Assembly (NCBI RefSeq): GCF_000499385.1
Contig: NW_013651900.1
Coordinates: 1 to 64,000 of the forward strand
Length of the DNA stretch: 64,000 nt
DNA from: Eimeria necatrix
Lineage: Eukaryota > Apicomplexa > Conoidasida > Eucoccidiorida > Eimeriidae
Direction of reading: 5' to 3'
In this document: piece after piece, positions 1 to 10,623 of the stretch
Layout of the letters: each line of letters starts with the position of its first letter
Position numbering within the stretch: the first letter of the stretch is position 1
Notes under the pieces: model-generated
What the model saw: the letters and a program-made list of their open reading frames with translations, nothing else
Told to the model about the DNA's origin: nothing
Database searches by the model: none
Program-made: the position numbers and the translations under genes

Positions 1-60
<60 letters not shown>

Positions 61-600
61 AGTGCTGGTTGTGGTGCTGCGCCTTTTTCTTGTTCTGCTG
101 CTGCTGCTGTTGCTGCTGCTCGCACTGCTGCGCGTACTGTTGTTTCTGCTGCTGCTGCTGCTGCAACAAGTGGTGTAACTGTTTCTGCTGGTGCTGCTGC
201 AGCAAGTGGCGTAGCTGTTTCTGCTGCTGCTGCTGCTGCTGCTGTTCGCGGTGCTGCGCCTTTTGCTTCTGTCGCTGCTGTGCAAGGCTTTGCTGCTGCT
301 GCTATTTTTCCTGCTGTTGCTGCTTAGAGCGATGCAGCTTCTCTTAATTCTGCTGCTGCTGAAAGCGCGGTTGCTGCTGCTGTTTCTGCTGCTGCTGCTG
401 CTGCTGCTCGCATCGTTGCTGCTGTTGCTGCTTGAGGTGCCTTTGCTGCCGTGTTTATTGGTGCTGTTGCTGCTGCAGCGCTGCTGTTGCTTCTGCTGCT
501 GCAGCAGTTATTCGTGCTGCTGCTGTTGCTGCTGCTGAAGTTGTGCTGTTGCTTCTGCTGCTGCTGCTGCTGCTGCTGCACCAAAGACGCCTGCATGCAT
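1..600. repeat. CTG/CAG trinucleotide tract block
   Basis: The stretch opens with an uninterrupted CTG array of about 60 bases and continues as imperfect CTG/TGC with point changes to position 600. Read on the minus strand it gives Ala, Gln and Ser runs, the usual sense of such tracts in Eimeria coding regions, so it could be part of a minus-strand exon running off the left edge. No conserved protein block is visible and all six frames are open because the triplet has no stop in any frame, so no gene is called. Confidence 0.9.
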
Positions 601-864
601 CCTGGGCGTGTGCAGCTTTTTGGTCCCTTAGCGTTTTCCAGTTCACCTGAAAGTAAAAATAAATAATTAAAATAAAAAGGAAATTAAAAAGAATTAAAAA
701 ACAAATAAAAGAATAAACTTGAACTGGTTTTATTTGCTTCTTGAACACGCAGGCGCCATTGGGGGCCGCTTTGACCACTCAATTGCTTCCGTCAGTCTTT
801 TGCACAAACTTTTCAAAAATGAAAATCCAGAAAACCTTCCAAAGGTACGGACGCGGCGTTCCGG
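600..864. other. AT-rich spacer, no gene seen
   Basis: A short AT-rich spacer (about 655-720) is followed by ordinary sequence up to the 18-bp satellite. A minus-strand reading across 730-1149 is open, but its distinctive part is only the translated satellite. I see no recognisable gene here. Confidence 0.5.
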
Positions 865-1116
865 GTGTACGTACACCCCGAGGTGTACGTACACCCCGAG
901 GTGTACGTACACCCGGAGGTGTACGTACACCCCGGGTGTATGTACACCTCGACGTGTATGTGCATCCCGAGGTGTACGTACACCCCGAGGTGTACGTACA
1001 CCCCGAGGTGTACGTACACCCCGAGGTGTATGTACACCCTCAGGTGTACGTACACCCCGGGGTGTATGTACACCTCGAGGTGTATGTGCATCTTTCTGGG
1101 GTGTACGTGTACACCT
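865..1116. repeat. 18-bp palindromic satellite, about 14 units
   Basis: Units start at 865, 883, 901, 919 and so on every 18 bases to 1099. The core GTGTACGTACAC is a perfect palindrome and is followed by a CCCCGAG-like linker. Variants replace CG by TG or AT. All frames are open on both strands, and because the core is self-complementary both strands encode near-identical short peptides (G-V-R-T-P-R on either strand). Single copies of the core recur across the first 23 kb. Confidence 0.9.
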
Positions 1117-1154
1117 CAAGATGCGCAGCTCTGCGCGTCGCCGCAGCATGCAGA

Positions 1155-1376
1155 ACCAGCTGCTGCTGCTGCTGCTGCTGCTGTTGCGCCTGCTGCTGCT
1201 GTTGCTTTCGCTGCTGCTGTTGCTCCTGCTGCTGTTTCTTCTGCTGCTGCTGCTTTCGCTGCCGCTGTTGCTTTTGCTTTTGCTTTTGCTGCTGTGGCTC
1301 TTGCTGCTGTTGCTTCTGCTGTTGCTATTGCTTCCGCTGCCGTCACCTTGGTTCCGCTGCCGCAGCTGCCGCTGAA
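1155..1376. repeat. CTG/CAG tract block
   Basis: Imperfect CTG tract with interspersed TTG and TTTGCT variants, ending directly at a telomere-type array. It reads as Ala-rich protein on the minus strand. Nothing non-repetitive in it supports a gene. Confidence 0.85.
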
Positions 1377-1379
1377 GAT

Positions 1380-1423
1380 TTAGGGTTTAGGGTTTAGGGT
1401 TTAGGGTTTAGGGTTTAGGGTTT
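1380..1423 (+). repeat. Interstitial telomere-type array (TTTAGGG)n
   Basis: About six head-to-tail TTTAGGG heptamers on the plus strand. This is the plant/apicomplexan-type telomere unit. It lies inside the contig between CTG blocks, so it is interstitial. A second array in the opposite orientation sits 540 bp away at 1962. Confidence 0.93.
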
Positions 1424-1589
1424 GTGTCAGGTGGTGCTGCTGGGCGGCTACAACGCCTGTGCACTTTTGCCTTCGGGCGAAAATCAAATTTTTGTCTCTG
1501 ACGAAATTTGCTCAAAAGTTTGCGGACTTTTGCCAATGGGTTAGTTTTATTCTTTTTATTCTTTTTAATTGCTTTTTTATTTATTTCCA

Positions 1590-1595
1590 TTTGCT

Positions 1596-1626
<31 letters not shown>

Positions 1627-1850
1627 TTACTGCTGCTGCTGTTGCTGCTGCTGCTGTCGCTGCTGCTGCTGCTGCGACCCCCGTAGCCGCCGCCACTCCA
1701 ATAGTAGCTGCGGGTGTTGCTGTGCAGCTTCTGCCTCTGTTGCTGCTGCTGCTGCTATCATTTTGCTGCTTCTCTTGCTGCTGCCAGCACTTTGCTGCTG
1801 CTGTTGCAGCTGCAATCTCTTTGCTGCTGCTGCTGCTGCGCTGCAGCAGG
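1590..1850. repeat. CTG/CAG tract block between two telomere-type arrays
   Basis: Imperfect CTG tracts, preceded by AT-rich DNA at 1530-1590. All six frames are open. No conserved protein sequence seen. Confidence 0.85.
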
Positions 1851-1961
1851 AAAGGTGGAGAGCGTGACGACTGAGGGTTTGAAGTGGGAGTTAAAAGACA
1901 GGTCTTTGGCTGTGGGGGAATTAATTAGTTCTTCCAACTGGGTGAGGCGTGGCGCAGCCGC

Positions 1962-1999
1962 AAACCCTAAACCCTAAACCCTAAACCCTAAACCCTAAA
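1962..1999 (-). repeat. Interstitial telomere-type array (CCCTAAA)n
   Basis: About five AAACCCT heptamers, inverted relative to the array at 1380. Together the two arrays bracket a 540-bp segment with the G-rich strands on opposite sides. Confidence 0.93.
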
Positions 2000-2110
2000 A
2001 GAGGCCGGAGGCGTCTGCTGCTGCTCCTTCTGCTCCTGCTGCTTCTCTTGGTGCTGTTGCCCCTGCTTTTGCTGCTACTCCACCTGCTTTTGCTGCTGCT
2101 GCTGCTGCCT

Positions 2111-2150
<40 letters not shown>

Positions 2151-2357
2151 CACTGTTTGCATTTCGCAAATTGGGCTGAGTTGCTGCTGTTGTTTGTTTG
2201 TTTTGTTGCTTTGTTTAGCGTCTGAAGGACAAAATAAAAGTGAAAACTTCTTCTCCTCTTTTGTTTTTTTCGCAAATAAATAAAAAAGCTGTTGCACTTC
2301 CGGCAGAAGCAGCAAAATGAAAAGTGTCTTGGGGTGTATCCGCAGCTGTCCAGACAC
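1995..2357 (-). CDS. Low-confidence Ala/Ser-rich ORF
   Basis: A minus-strand frame of 120 codons contains a non-repetitive N-terminal part with basic and aromatic residues, then poly-Ala from the CTG tract at 2090-2150 and an Ala-Gly-rich tail ending beside the telomere-type array. It could be an exon of a minus-strand gene whose other exons are the CTG blocks further left. There is no recognised domain, and CTG tracts open every frame, so chance is a serious alternative. Confidence 0.15.
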
Positions 2358-2369
2358 CGCAACGCACTT

Positions 2370-2569
2370 ACCAAAGTGTTCATTTGCATTTATTTACATT
2401 TTTAATTTATTTATATTTGCTTTTCTTGCTTTAGTTTCCTTTATTTGCTTTTCTTGAGTGCAAAGAACTACCAAAGTGCTCACTTGTACTCATTTACGTT
2501 TTTAATTTATATATATTTGCTTTTCTTGCTTTAGTTTCTTTATTTGCTTTTCTTGAGTGCAAAGAACTA
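2370..2569. repeat. Direct tandem duplication, about 100 bp x 2
   Basis: The segment starting ACCAAAGTG at 2370 and ending CAAAGAACT near 2469 is repeated immediately from 2470 to 2569. The copies share nearly all bases and differ by scattered substitutions and one small indel. The unit is T-rich, with TTTGCTTTTCTTG occurring twice per copy. No coding potential. Confidence 0.85.
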
Positions 2570-2609
2570 TTCAAACCCTTTGCATGCATTTGCATTTAAC
2601 TTGCTTTAT

Positions 2610-3115
2610 ATACCTGTGTGTCAATTGTATATCTTTTATATATAATGTATATTATGTATATTTTATATATTGTGTTTGTGTAATATATTAATATATATAT
2701 ATTATATGCATGGTTTGTATTATTTATATTATTTATTATATATATGTTATATATATTATGGATGTTATATTATGTATTGCATATACATTATATTATATGT
2801 CTACTATATATCTATTGCTAGATACATTGCACATTATTCATATGCACGCATGCTAATGTATCAAATGTACATATAAATAATATACATATATATTAATATA
2901 TGTATATACATGTATATATATATTTATATGTATATACATATGTATATATATATATATTTATGTATATGTATATATATATGTATATATATATATGTATATA
3001 CATATATATGTAAATATATATATATATATGGATGTAAGTGTATATGTATAATATACATAATATAAATATTATAAATAAATATTCTACATAAATGCATACA
3101 TAATATATTTATTAT
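2610..3115. repeat. AT/TATATA microsatellite field
   Basis: Dense TA, TATG and TATATT repeats. Short open frames here consist of Tyr and Ile runs and are not credible genes. Confidence 0.9.
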
Positions 3116-3279
3116 TTAGATGTATGGGTGCGTCTCTATTAGGAGTTTGAATGGTTGAATTTATGCGAAAATGCGTTGAAGAGAAAAAACATTTATTTTC
3201 AAAAAATGGAAAACGGTGAAAAACGGAGAAACCGTTTTACTGAAGTGTATCTACACTCGCTTTGATGCGGTGTACGTAC

Positions 3280-3770
3280 ACTCCGAATTATTTAGAACAA
3301 GACGCGAAATTTCGAATTTGTGAAAAGACAAAACAAATAAAAAATAAGAAGATTGAAACTAAGTTAGAAAGAACAAGAGAAAAAGGAGAAATAAACAAAA
3401 GCAAGAAAGCAAGAAAAAGTTTTTTTTTATTTGTCCTTTTTCTGGAACATAAAGGCCAAAAAAAGAGAAAAAAAATTTGGAAAAAGAATAAAAAGAGAGA
3501 AAGTGAAAGAAAGAAGAGAAAAAAAGACAAAAAACAGAAAACAAATTAAAAAGAGAAAAGAGAAAAAGACAAAGAAACAAGACAGCAGCAGTGGGGCCAG
3601 AAAAGCAGCAAAATAAATGAAAGAAAATAAAAGAAAAAAAATAAAGACAAAAAAAGATTAGAAGCTCGAGAAAGAAAAAAGAGTCAAACAGATAAAAGAT
3701 TAAAAAGACAGAAAAATAAACGAAAAGTCTCTGCATGCGCTGCATGCAGCAAAGCCCCAAAACTTTGGCT
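3280..3770. other. A-rich strand-asymmetric spacer, no gene
   Basis: The plus strand is strongly purine/A-rich (AAAGAGAAAAAG style). Open frames translate to Lys-rich on one strand and Phe-rich on the other, as expected from composition alone. One copy of the GTGTACGTACAC core lies just upstream at 3270. Confidence 0.8.
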
Positions 3771-3834
3771 CTAATTTGGGGCCCCCAAGAGGGCCCCAGT
3801 CTGTCTTTGGCTCTTGTCAGTGAAGCCCTTCTGT

Positions 3835-4490
3835 TTAGCTAGCTAGCTAGCTAGCTAGCTAGCTTCTGCAAGAGGTCCCCTGGCTAGCTAGCCACCTAGC
3901 TAGCCAACTAGCTACCTAGCGAGACATTTGGCTAGCTAGCTGTCCGGCCCTCTAGCCACCTAGCTAGCTAGCTATATACCCAGCTAGCCATTTAGTTTGC
4001 TAACGATTTGCCTAGCTAGTGATTTAGCTAGCAACCTGGCTATCTAGCCACTTAGCTAGCTAGCTGTCTGGCTAGCTAGACACCCAACTAGCCAGCTATC
4101 TAGCTATCTGGCCAGCTAGCCTTCTAACGAGCTAGCTAGCCAGCCACTAGCTAGCTCGCCGCAGAAGCATCCAGGCTGCCAGCTAGCTGCCAGCTCCGCT
4201 GTGTCATTTAGAAGGCCAGTTACGTCAAAAGACAGCAAGCCTTTTCCCGTAGCGAGCTAGCTAGCTAGCTGGCTAGCTACCCAGCCAGCTAGCTACGTCT
4301 TCAGCTAGCCAGCTAGCTAGGTCGCCAGCTAGCTACATCGCCAGCTCTCTAGCTAGCTAGCTAGCTAGCTAGCTAGCTCGCTAGCTATCCATCCGAACAG
4401 GCAGCTAGCTGGGCAGCTAGCTAGCTAGCTAGCCAGCCAGCTCGCTAGCTAGCTAGCTAGCCAGCTAGCCAGCTAGCTAGCTAGCTGGCT
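3835..4490. repeat. GCTA tetranucleotide field
   Basis: About 650 bp of perfect and degenerate GCTAGCTA, interrupted by non-repeat islands near 4180-4250. GCTA is its own reverse-complement repeat. Because its period is 4, every frame on both strands meets TAG within 12 bases. The field abuts the 3' end of the minus-strand gene at 4477 and supplies its stop codon. A short second copy lies at 19596-19625. Confidence 0.93.
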
Positions 4491-4690
4491 TGGTGCAGCA
4501 GGAGACCAGGCTGGCGAGGCGAAGGGCCCCCCTGCAGCGCGGGCAGCAGCGGCCAGCCCGCGAGAGGGCCCCGTCTTGGGGCCCCCAGCCGCAGCCGCGG
4601 GCTGCATGCGTTTCTGGGGCTTCCCCGCCGCATGCAAAGGCCCCACACAGCAAGCAGCAGAAAAAACTCAGCCCGTGAGGCCCCCCCTCC

Positions 4691-4730
<40 letters not shown>

Positions 4731-4825
4731 AGGAGGAGGAGGGGGCTGCTGCGGATGAGGCTGCTGCTGAGGGTGCTGGTGACGCTGCTGGTGAGGACGT
4801 TGTTGAGGCTGCAGCAGCAGCAGCA

Positions 4826-4861
<36 letters not shown>

Positions 4862-5639
4862 GGGGCGTGCAGGGGCAGGGGGGCCCCACGGGGGCCCTCG
4901 CTTCCAGTGTACAGACACCTCAGGCACTGAGCGCATGCAGGAAAGCAGTGGCCATGAGCAGCACAAAAGTAGCAGCAAAAAGGGGGGAAGCTGCTGCAGC
5001 TGCTGGCCCCACAAAGGGGACACAGCTGCAGCACGGCCTGCCCCGCCTTTGCTGCTGCTGCTGCTGCTGCTCCCTGCGGAGCAGCAGCCCCGAACTCCCG
5101 CGCCAGCAGCTGCAGCACGGCTGCTTCCTCTACAGCCACCACGCTGCTGCTGCGGGTGCTGCTGCCAGACTCAGCTGGCTGCTGCAGCAGCAGCAGCAGC
5201 TGCTGCTGCTGCTTGCTGGGGGCGCCCTTCTTCAAGAATGCTGCGCAGTTGGGGCTGCGGCTGCGAGGCAGCAGGCAGGCCACCAGGGCCCGCAGGTGCT
5301 GCAGCAGCAGCAGCGTCGCTTCCTGCTGCAGTGCCTCAGCAGCAGCAGCAGCAGCAAAAAGGCGGCACACCCGCCGTGCTGCTGCAGCAATAACCCGCTG
5401 CCGGAAAAGCACGCAAACCCCAAGCCAGCGGCTGCGGGGGCCCCTGGGGGCCCCCTGGGGGCCCCCTGCTGCAGGCTTTTGGCTGCCAATGAAAAGCAGG
5501 AGACTTTCTGCTTCTGCTGTTTCTAATAAAGCAAGCCAGAGACCCCCGAAGTCTATTTTTGCTGCACTTTTGTCTCCTTTTGCTTCTTGGGATTTAAAAG
5601 CCAAAGCACATGCTGCGCTGAGGGCGCTCCGGGGCGTAC

Positions 5640-5683
<44 letters not shown>

Positions 5684-5793
5684 TGCTGCTGCTCGCTTTC
5701 TGAGGCAGCAAACAAGCTGGACAGCGGCGGGAAAGACACGGAACTTTCCTGCCGCGGACTCCCATTGAGAGCAGCAGCTGCTGCTGCTGTCGA

Positions 5794-5826
<33 letters not shown>

Positions 5827-5915
5827 GGGTGTTGATGCAGCTGTTGCTGCTGGTGCCTCTGCGCAGTCGCTGTCCCAATCTGAGGGGAGCGACAGGTCGT
5901 CTTCGTCCTCTAGCT

Positions 5916-5952
<37 letters not shown>

Positions 5953-6199
5953 GCCTCTGCTGCTTTTGGTTTTGCTGCTCTCTTGCGCTTTCCGCTCAGC
6001 AGCAAGAGGCCGCTGGTAGGGCCCCCGAAGTGCCAGACGCAAAGCCCACAGTTGCTGCTCCTCTGCGCAGCACCGCGCAGCAGCAGCAGCGTCTGCTGCT
6101 GCTGCTGCTGCTGTTGCTGCTGCTGGGGCTGCGGGAGGCGCCGTAGCTGCTGCTGCTGCTGCTGCTGTTGCTGCTGCTGGGGCTGCGGGAGGCGCCGTA

Positions 6200-6234
<35 letters not shown>

Positions 6235-6838
6235 GGCTGCGGGAGGCGCCGTAGCTGCTGCTGCTGCAGCAGCACAGGCAGCGGACTGCTGCTGCTGCTG
6301 CTGCGAGGCCTGCAGCAGCTGCTGCAGCTGCCGCTCCAGGCTCAGCAGGCCAACTGCAGCAGCAGAAACTGCCAAAGGCGCCACTGCAAGTTGAATATTA
6401 ATTTCATTTTGCTGCGTCAAGATGAAGAGCAGCGAGCCGCAGCAGCTGGGCAGCAGAGCTGTACATACACCCCGAAGAGGCGCAGCAGCAGACGGGAAGG
6501 CGGCGCTGAGAGTGGCAAATTGGAGCTCTTTAATCATTTAAATCAATTAATTGTTTTCAATTTGTTTATTTATTTATTATTTATTCAATTATTATTAATT
6601 TGCTCTTCTTTTAAAGTCAAAACCATGCAAGCAAACCCGCACAAATACCTGCTGCTGCTGAGACGGCCCCAGCAGCAGCCCGCTGCAAGCAGCTTGCAGC
6701 AGCAGCAAAGCAGGCAGCAGCAGCAACAGCAGCAGCAAAATAAACAGCCGCGGCACTAAATTAGCAGCGGCAGCGGCAAAACCAGCGGCGGCAAAGTTCA
6801 CACCAGCAGCATCAAAAGCAGCAGCAGCAGCAACAGCG

Positions 6839-6871
<33 letters not shown>

Positions 6872-7000
6872 CTAAAATCCATTCTCACTCAGCAGGCGGC
6901 GGCTGAGAAGGCCCCTGAGTCTACGGGTCTTCACACTTGGGGGGCACAAGCCGCTCCAAGGGTCCCCGTCTTCTCCCCAGTTCTCCCTCGTCAAGCAAGC

Positions 7001-7054
<54 letters not shown>

Positions 7055-8542
7055 CTGCTCGTGCGCGGGATGGTGCTGCTGCTGTGCCTCTGCCGATGCG
7101 GCTTCGGCGAGCAGCTGCTGGTCCACTTCAAGGCTTTCCACGTTTTCCGTCGCATCGCCATCGTCCTCACCTGCAGCAGCAGCAGCAGCAGCAGCAGCTG
7201 CTGCTGCTGCTGCTGCTGCTCGCGCAAGGTCTGCTGCTGAGGCCTCAGGCGCAAGGGCCCTAAAAGAATGAGCAGCTCTGGGCATCAGCAAATCCTCGAT
7301 GCGGCCCGTGGGGTGTATGGACGTCACAGGGGCCAGCGGCTGCAGCACCCACTGCAGCGGCTCCGTGCTGCTGCTGCAGCAGCAGCAGCAGCTGCTGCTG
7401 CTGCTGCTGCAGCTGCTGCTGGCTGCTGGGGCCTGGCCACTAACTTCGGGGTAAAGCACAAACGGCAGCAGGGCCCCTTTGCTCACAGCTGCCAGCAGCA
7501 GCAAAAACGGCTTGTCTCCTTGCTGCAGCGCCGGCAGCTGCTGCACTGCTGCTGCTGCCTGCAGACACAGCAGCAAAAAAGCCCGCAGCAAACTCTTCTG
7601 GTGTGTACATACACTCCAGAATAAAAGCCCCAAAGACTCTCCTACTCGCTTCTAGAGGCCCCCTAAAGGGCCCCTCAGGGGGCCCCCAGGGGGCCCCTAG
7701 GGGGCCCCTACGGGGCCCTAGAAAGGACCCAGAAATGCCCTGAAAGGGTCCCTAAAGTAACCCAAAAAAGCTTCAAAAGGGCCCCTTTAGGGGCCCTTTC
7801 GGGGCCCTTAAAGGGACCCTGAAGGGCCCCCTAGGTAGTGCCCATATGCTTGGCTTGAGGGCCCCCTGCAGGGGCCCCCAGGCACCCCCCAAAAGGCCCC
7901 AAAAAGACCCTTTAGGGGCCCCTAAAGGGGCCCCTAAAGGGGCCTCTAAAGGGCCCCCTAAAGGGGCCCCTAAAGGGGCCCCTAAAGGGGCCTCTAAAAG
8001 GGCCCCTATAGGGGCCTCTAACGGACCTCTAAAGGGGCCCCTAGGGGCCCCTTTAGGGGCCCCTAAAGGGGCCCCTAAAGGGGCCGCAGGGGGCCCTCAG
8101 GCCTGGGTATTACGCGTGGGGTCTTTGTAAGGAGCTGTGGGGGCCCCTTGGGGGCCCCTGGGGCCCCCAAGTAAAGGACATTTTATTGTTGCTTTTGAGT
8201 TTAAGTTGATTTATTTATTTTTAAATTGCAGACAGAAGCTAGAAAGCTTCAAAGACTCACTAAAGGGAGGGGGGCCCCTGGAAGGACACAAAGGCTCACG
8301 GGGGGCCCCTCGGCGATCTGGGGGAGCCCCACGGGGAATAGGGGGGCCTCGGCTCTGTAAATCTGCTGCTGCCTGCTGCAGCAGCAGCAGTCAGCAGCAG
8401 CAGCAGCAGCAGAAGCAGCAGCAGCAGAGGCAGCAGCAGCAGCTGCAGCAGCGCAAAGGGGTGAAGCTCGCATCACCGCCACACGCAGCCAAGAGCCGCA
8501 AATGGTGGCAGCGATGCGCCAACAGCTGAGCAGCCCTAGAGC

Positions 8543-8594
<52 letters not shown>

Positions 8595-9298
8595 GGCGTC
8601 TGCTGCTCCACGCCTACGTAAGGGCCGTTTGGCGCTGCTGTAGTTGCTGCAGCAGCAGCTGCTGCTTCCATTCTTGCTGTTGCTGTTCCCGCTTCCGCTT
8701 CTGCTGCTGCTGCTGCTTCTCTTCCTCCTGCAGCAGCAGCAGCAGCAGCAGCTGCTGCTGCTGCTGCGTTATCCAGAGGCAGCAGCGCATCGCTTACGTC
8801 CGCCAGCTGCAGCAGCCCGCTGGGCCCTCCTGCAGGCCTCAGCAGCAGCAGGGGCTCTTTTGCTGCTGCTTCTATTAGCACAAACTCCGTCAGTTTGCTG
8901 CAGCAAGCGGTTTGCTGCTGCTCGCTGCAGCACCCCACAGCCCCCGGGGGCCCCGGTGTCTGTACACCCGAAATCCAGCAGCAGCAGCTGAAGCGCCACA
9001 AGGCGCCGCTGCTCATAGCAGCAAAAACTTGGAAGCTGCAGCAAATAGAATCCAAAGTCTCAGGAGACTCTGAGCCAGAAAAGACGCGCAGGGGCCCCAT
9101 GGAGGGAGGGGCCCCCTTGGGGGCCCCCTTGGGGGCCCCCCTGGGGGCCCCCTTGGGGGCCTCCTTGGGGGCCCCTGTTGGGGCCCCCCTGGGGGCCCCC
9201 TTGGGGGCCTCCCCTGCTGCCGATACGAAAGTTCTGCATACTTGGGGGCTGCTGACAGCCAAGTCCGTTATGATTCCATGCGGGCGAGGAGGAGAAGC

Positions 9299-9341
<43 letters not shown>

Positions 9342-9646
9342 TTCGTTTGAGGGACAGTTAAGACCATCAGCAGCAACGGCTGCACGAGTCCAGCAGCAGC
9401 AGAGGCCCTCTTTGCATATACTGCTTCGCGGGCAGCATCGGCAGCTCGGCGCCACTTTTGCTGCTGCTGCTCTGCTGCTGCAGCAAATTCCTTTGCTGCT
9501 GTCTCGTTCCAACCAGCAGCAGCAGCAGCAGCAGCAGCAGCGCTCCCGTCTTTTTTGGGCTGCTGCTTTGCATTCTTCTTTTTCTTTTTGCCTTTTCCGG
9601 TGTCAGTGCCGCCTCCAGAGTCAGAAGCTTCAGCGTCGCTGCCGGC

Positions 9647-9683
<37 letters not shown>

Positions 9684-9842
9684 ACGAGGCTGACTGAACT
9701 CGAGCTGCTGCTGGGGGACTCCGAAGCAACAAAGCTCGCAGAAGAAGGCGAAGTGTCTCCTTTGTCTTTTGTTTGTCTCTTTTGTCCTTTTCTTTTGGCT
9801 GAAGCCTTTGAGCGGCTGCTGCTGCGGCTCCCCTTCTTCCCC

Positions 9843-9881
<39 letters not shown>

Positions 9882-10261
9882 CGCCCTGTCTTCTTCTTCG
9901 CGGGCAGCTTTTGCTGCTCCTCTTCTGCCTCCGAGTCCTCCTCAGCTTCTGTCTCTTTTCCATTTTCTTTTTCGCTGTCTCCGCTGTCCCCTGGGGGCCC
10001 CCTTCCCTTATGAGGGGGGCCCCCCCTGCCCCGCTGGGCCCTGGAGCCCCCCCTGGGGGCCCTGGGGGCACCCCTGGGGGCCCCCTTAGGGGCCCCCTTG
10101 GAAGCCCCTTTGGGGGCCCCCTTGGGGGCCCCCTTGTGGGCCCCCGGGGCCCCCTCATCTGAGCCGCTGGGGCCCTCCGGGTCTGTTGAAAGCTCTCCAG
10201 AAAGAGTTGCAGAAACTGCAGCACGGGCCCGCCGTGTTGCTGCTCGTTGCGGGCGCCCCCC

Positions 10262-10299
<38 letters not shown>

Positions 10300-10586
10300 C
10301 CTCCTGCATCCCAGGTGTACGTACACCCGGGCTTGGACTCCGGCTGCTGCAGGCTCCACCCCTTGGAGAGGACCTGGGGGCAGAAGCAGCTTCGTGGGCG
10401 CTAGAACGAGCTCCGGCCCTGCTGCAGGAGCTGCTGCTGCTGCTGCTGCTGCTGCTGCTATTGCTGCTGCTTGTGCTGCTGCAGTTAGCGTGGCGCAGCT
10501 GCGACCCGCTGACCAGGAAAACGGCAATGAAGCCTTGGGAGGCCACAGCCACGAGAGAGCCGCTGAAAAACGCCCCTCTGATCTCC

Positions 10587-10623
<37 letters not shown>

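Noticed and set aside
69..650. Cys-rich and Leu-rich frames on the plus strand across the CTG tracts
   Set aside because: They are pure translations of CTG/TGC in the less usual sense. Triplet tracts leave all six frames open, so length carries no evidence.
1380..1423. True chromosome end at the left edge
   Set aside because: The telomere-type arrays are short, occur in both orientations and recur to 26 kb, so they are interstitial.
2670..2876. Tyr/Ile-rich short frames in the TATA field, and similar frames at 15.96-16.38 kb
   Set aside because: Composition of AT microsatellites, with no non-repeat sequence.
3262..3760. Lys-rich plus-strand and Phe-rich minus-strand frames
   Set aside because: Explained by an A-rich strand-asymmetric spacer.
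5156..6019. 287-codon plus-strand frame opposite the last exon of the WD40-like gene
   Set aside because: The minus strand has the ordered Cys/His motifs; the plus frame is its shadow through CTG tracts.
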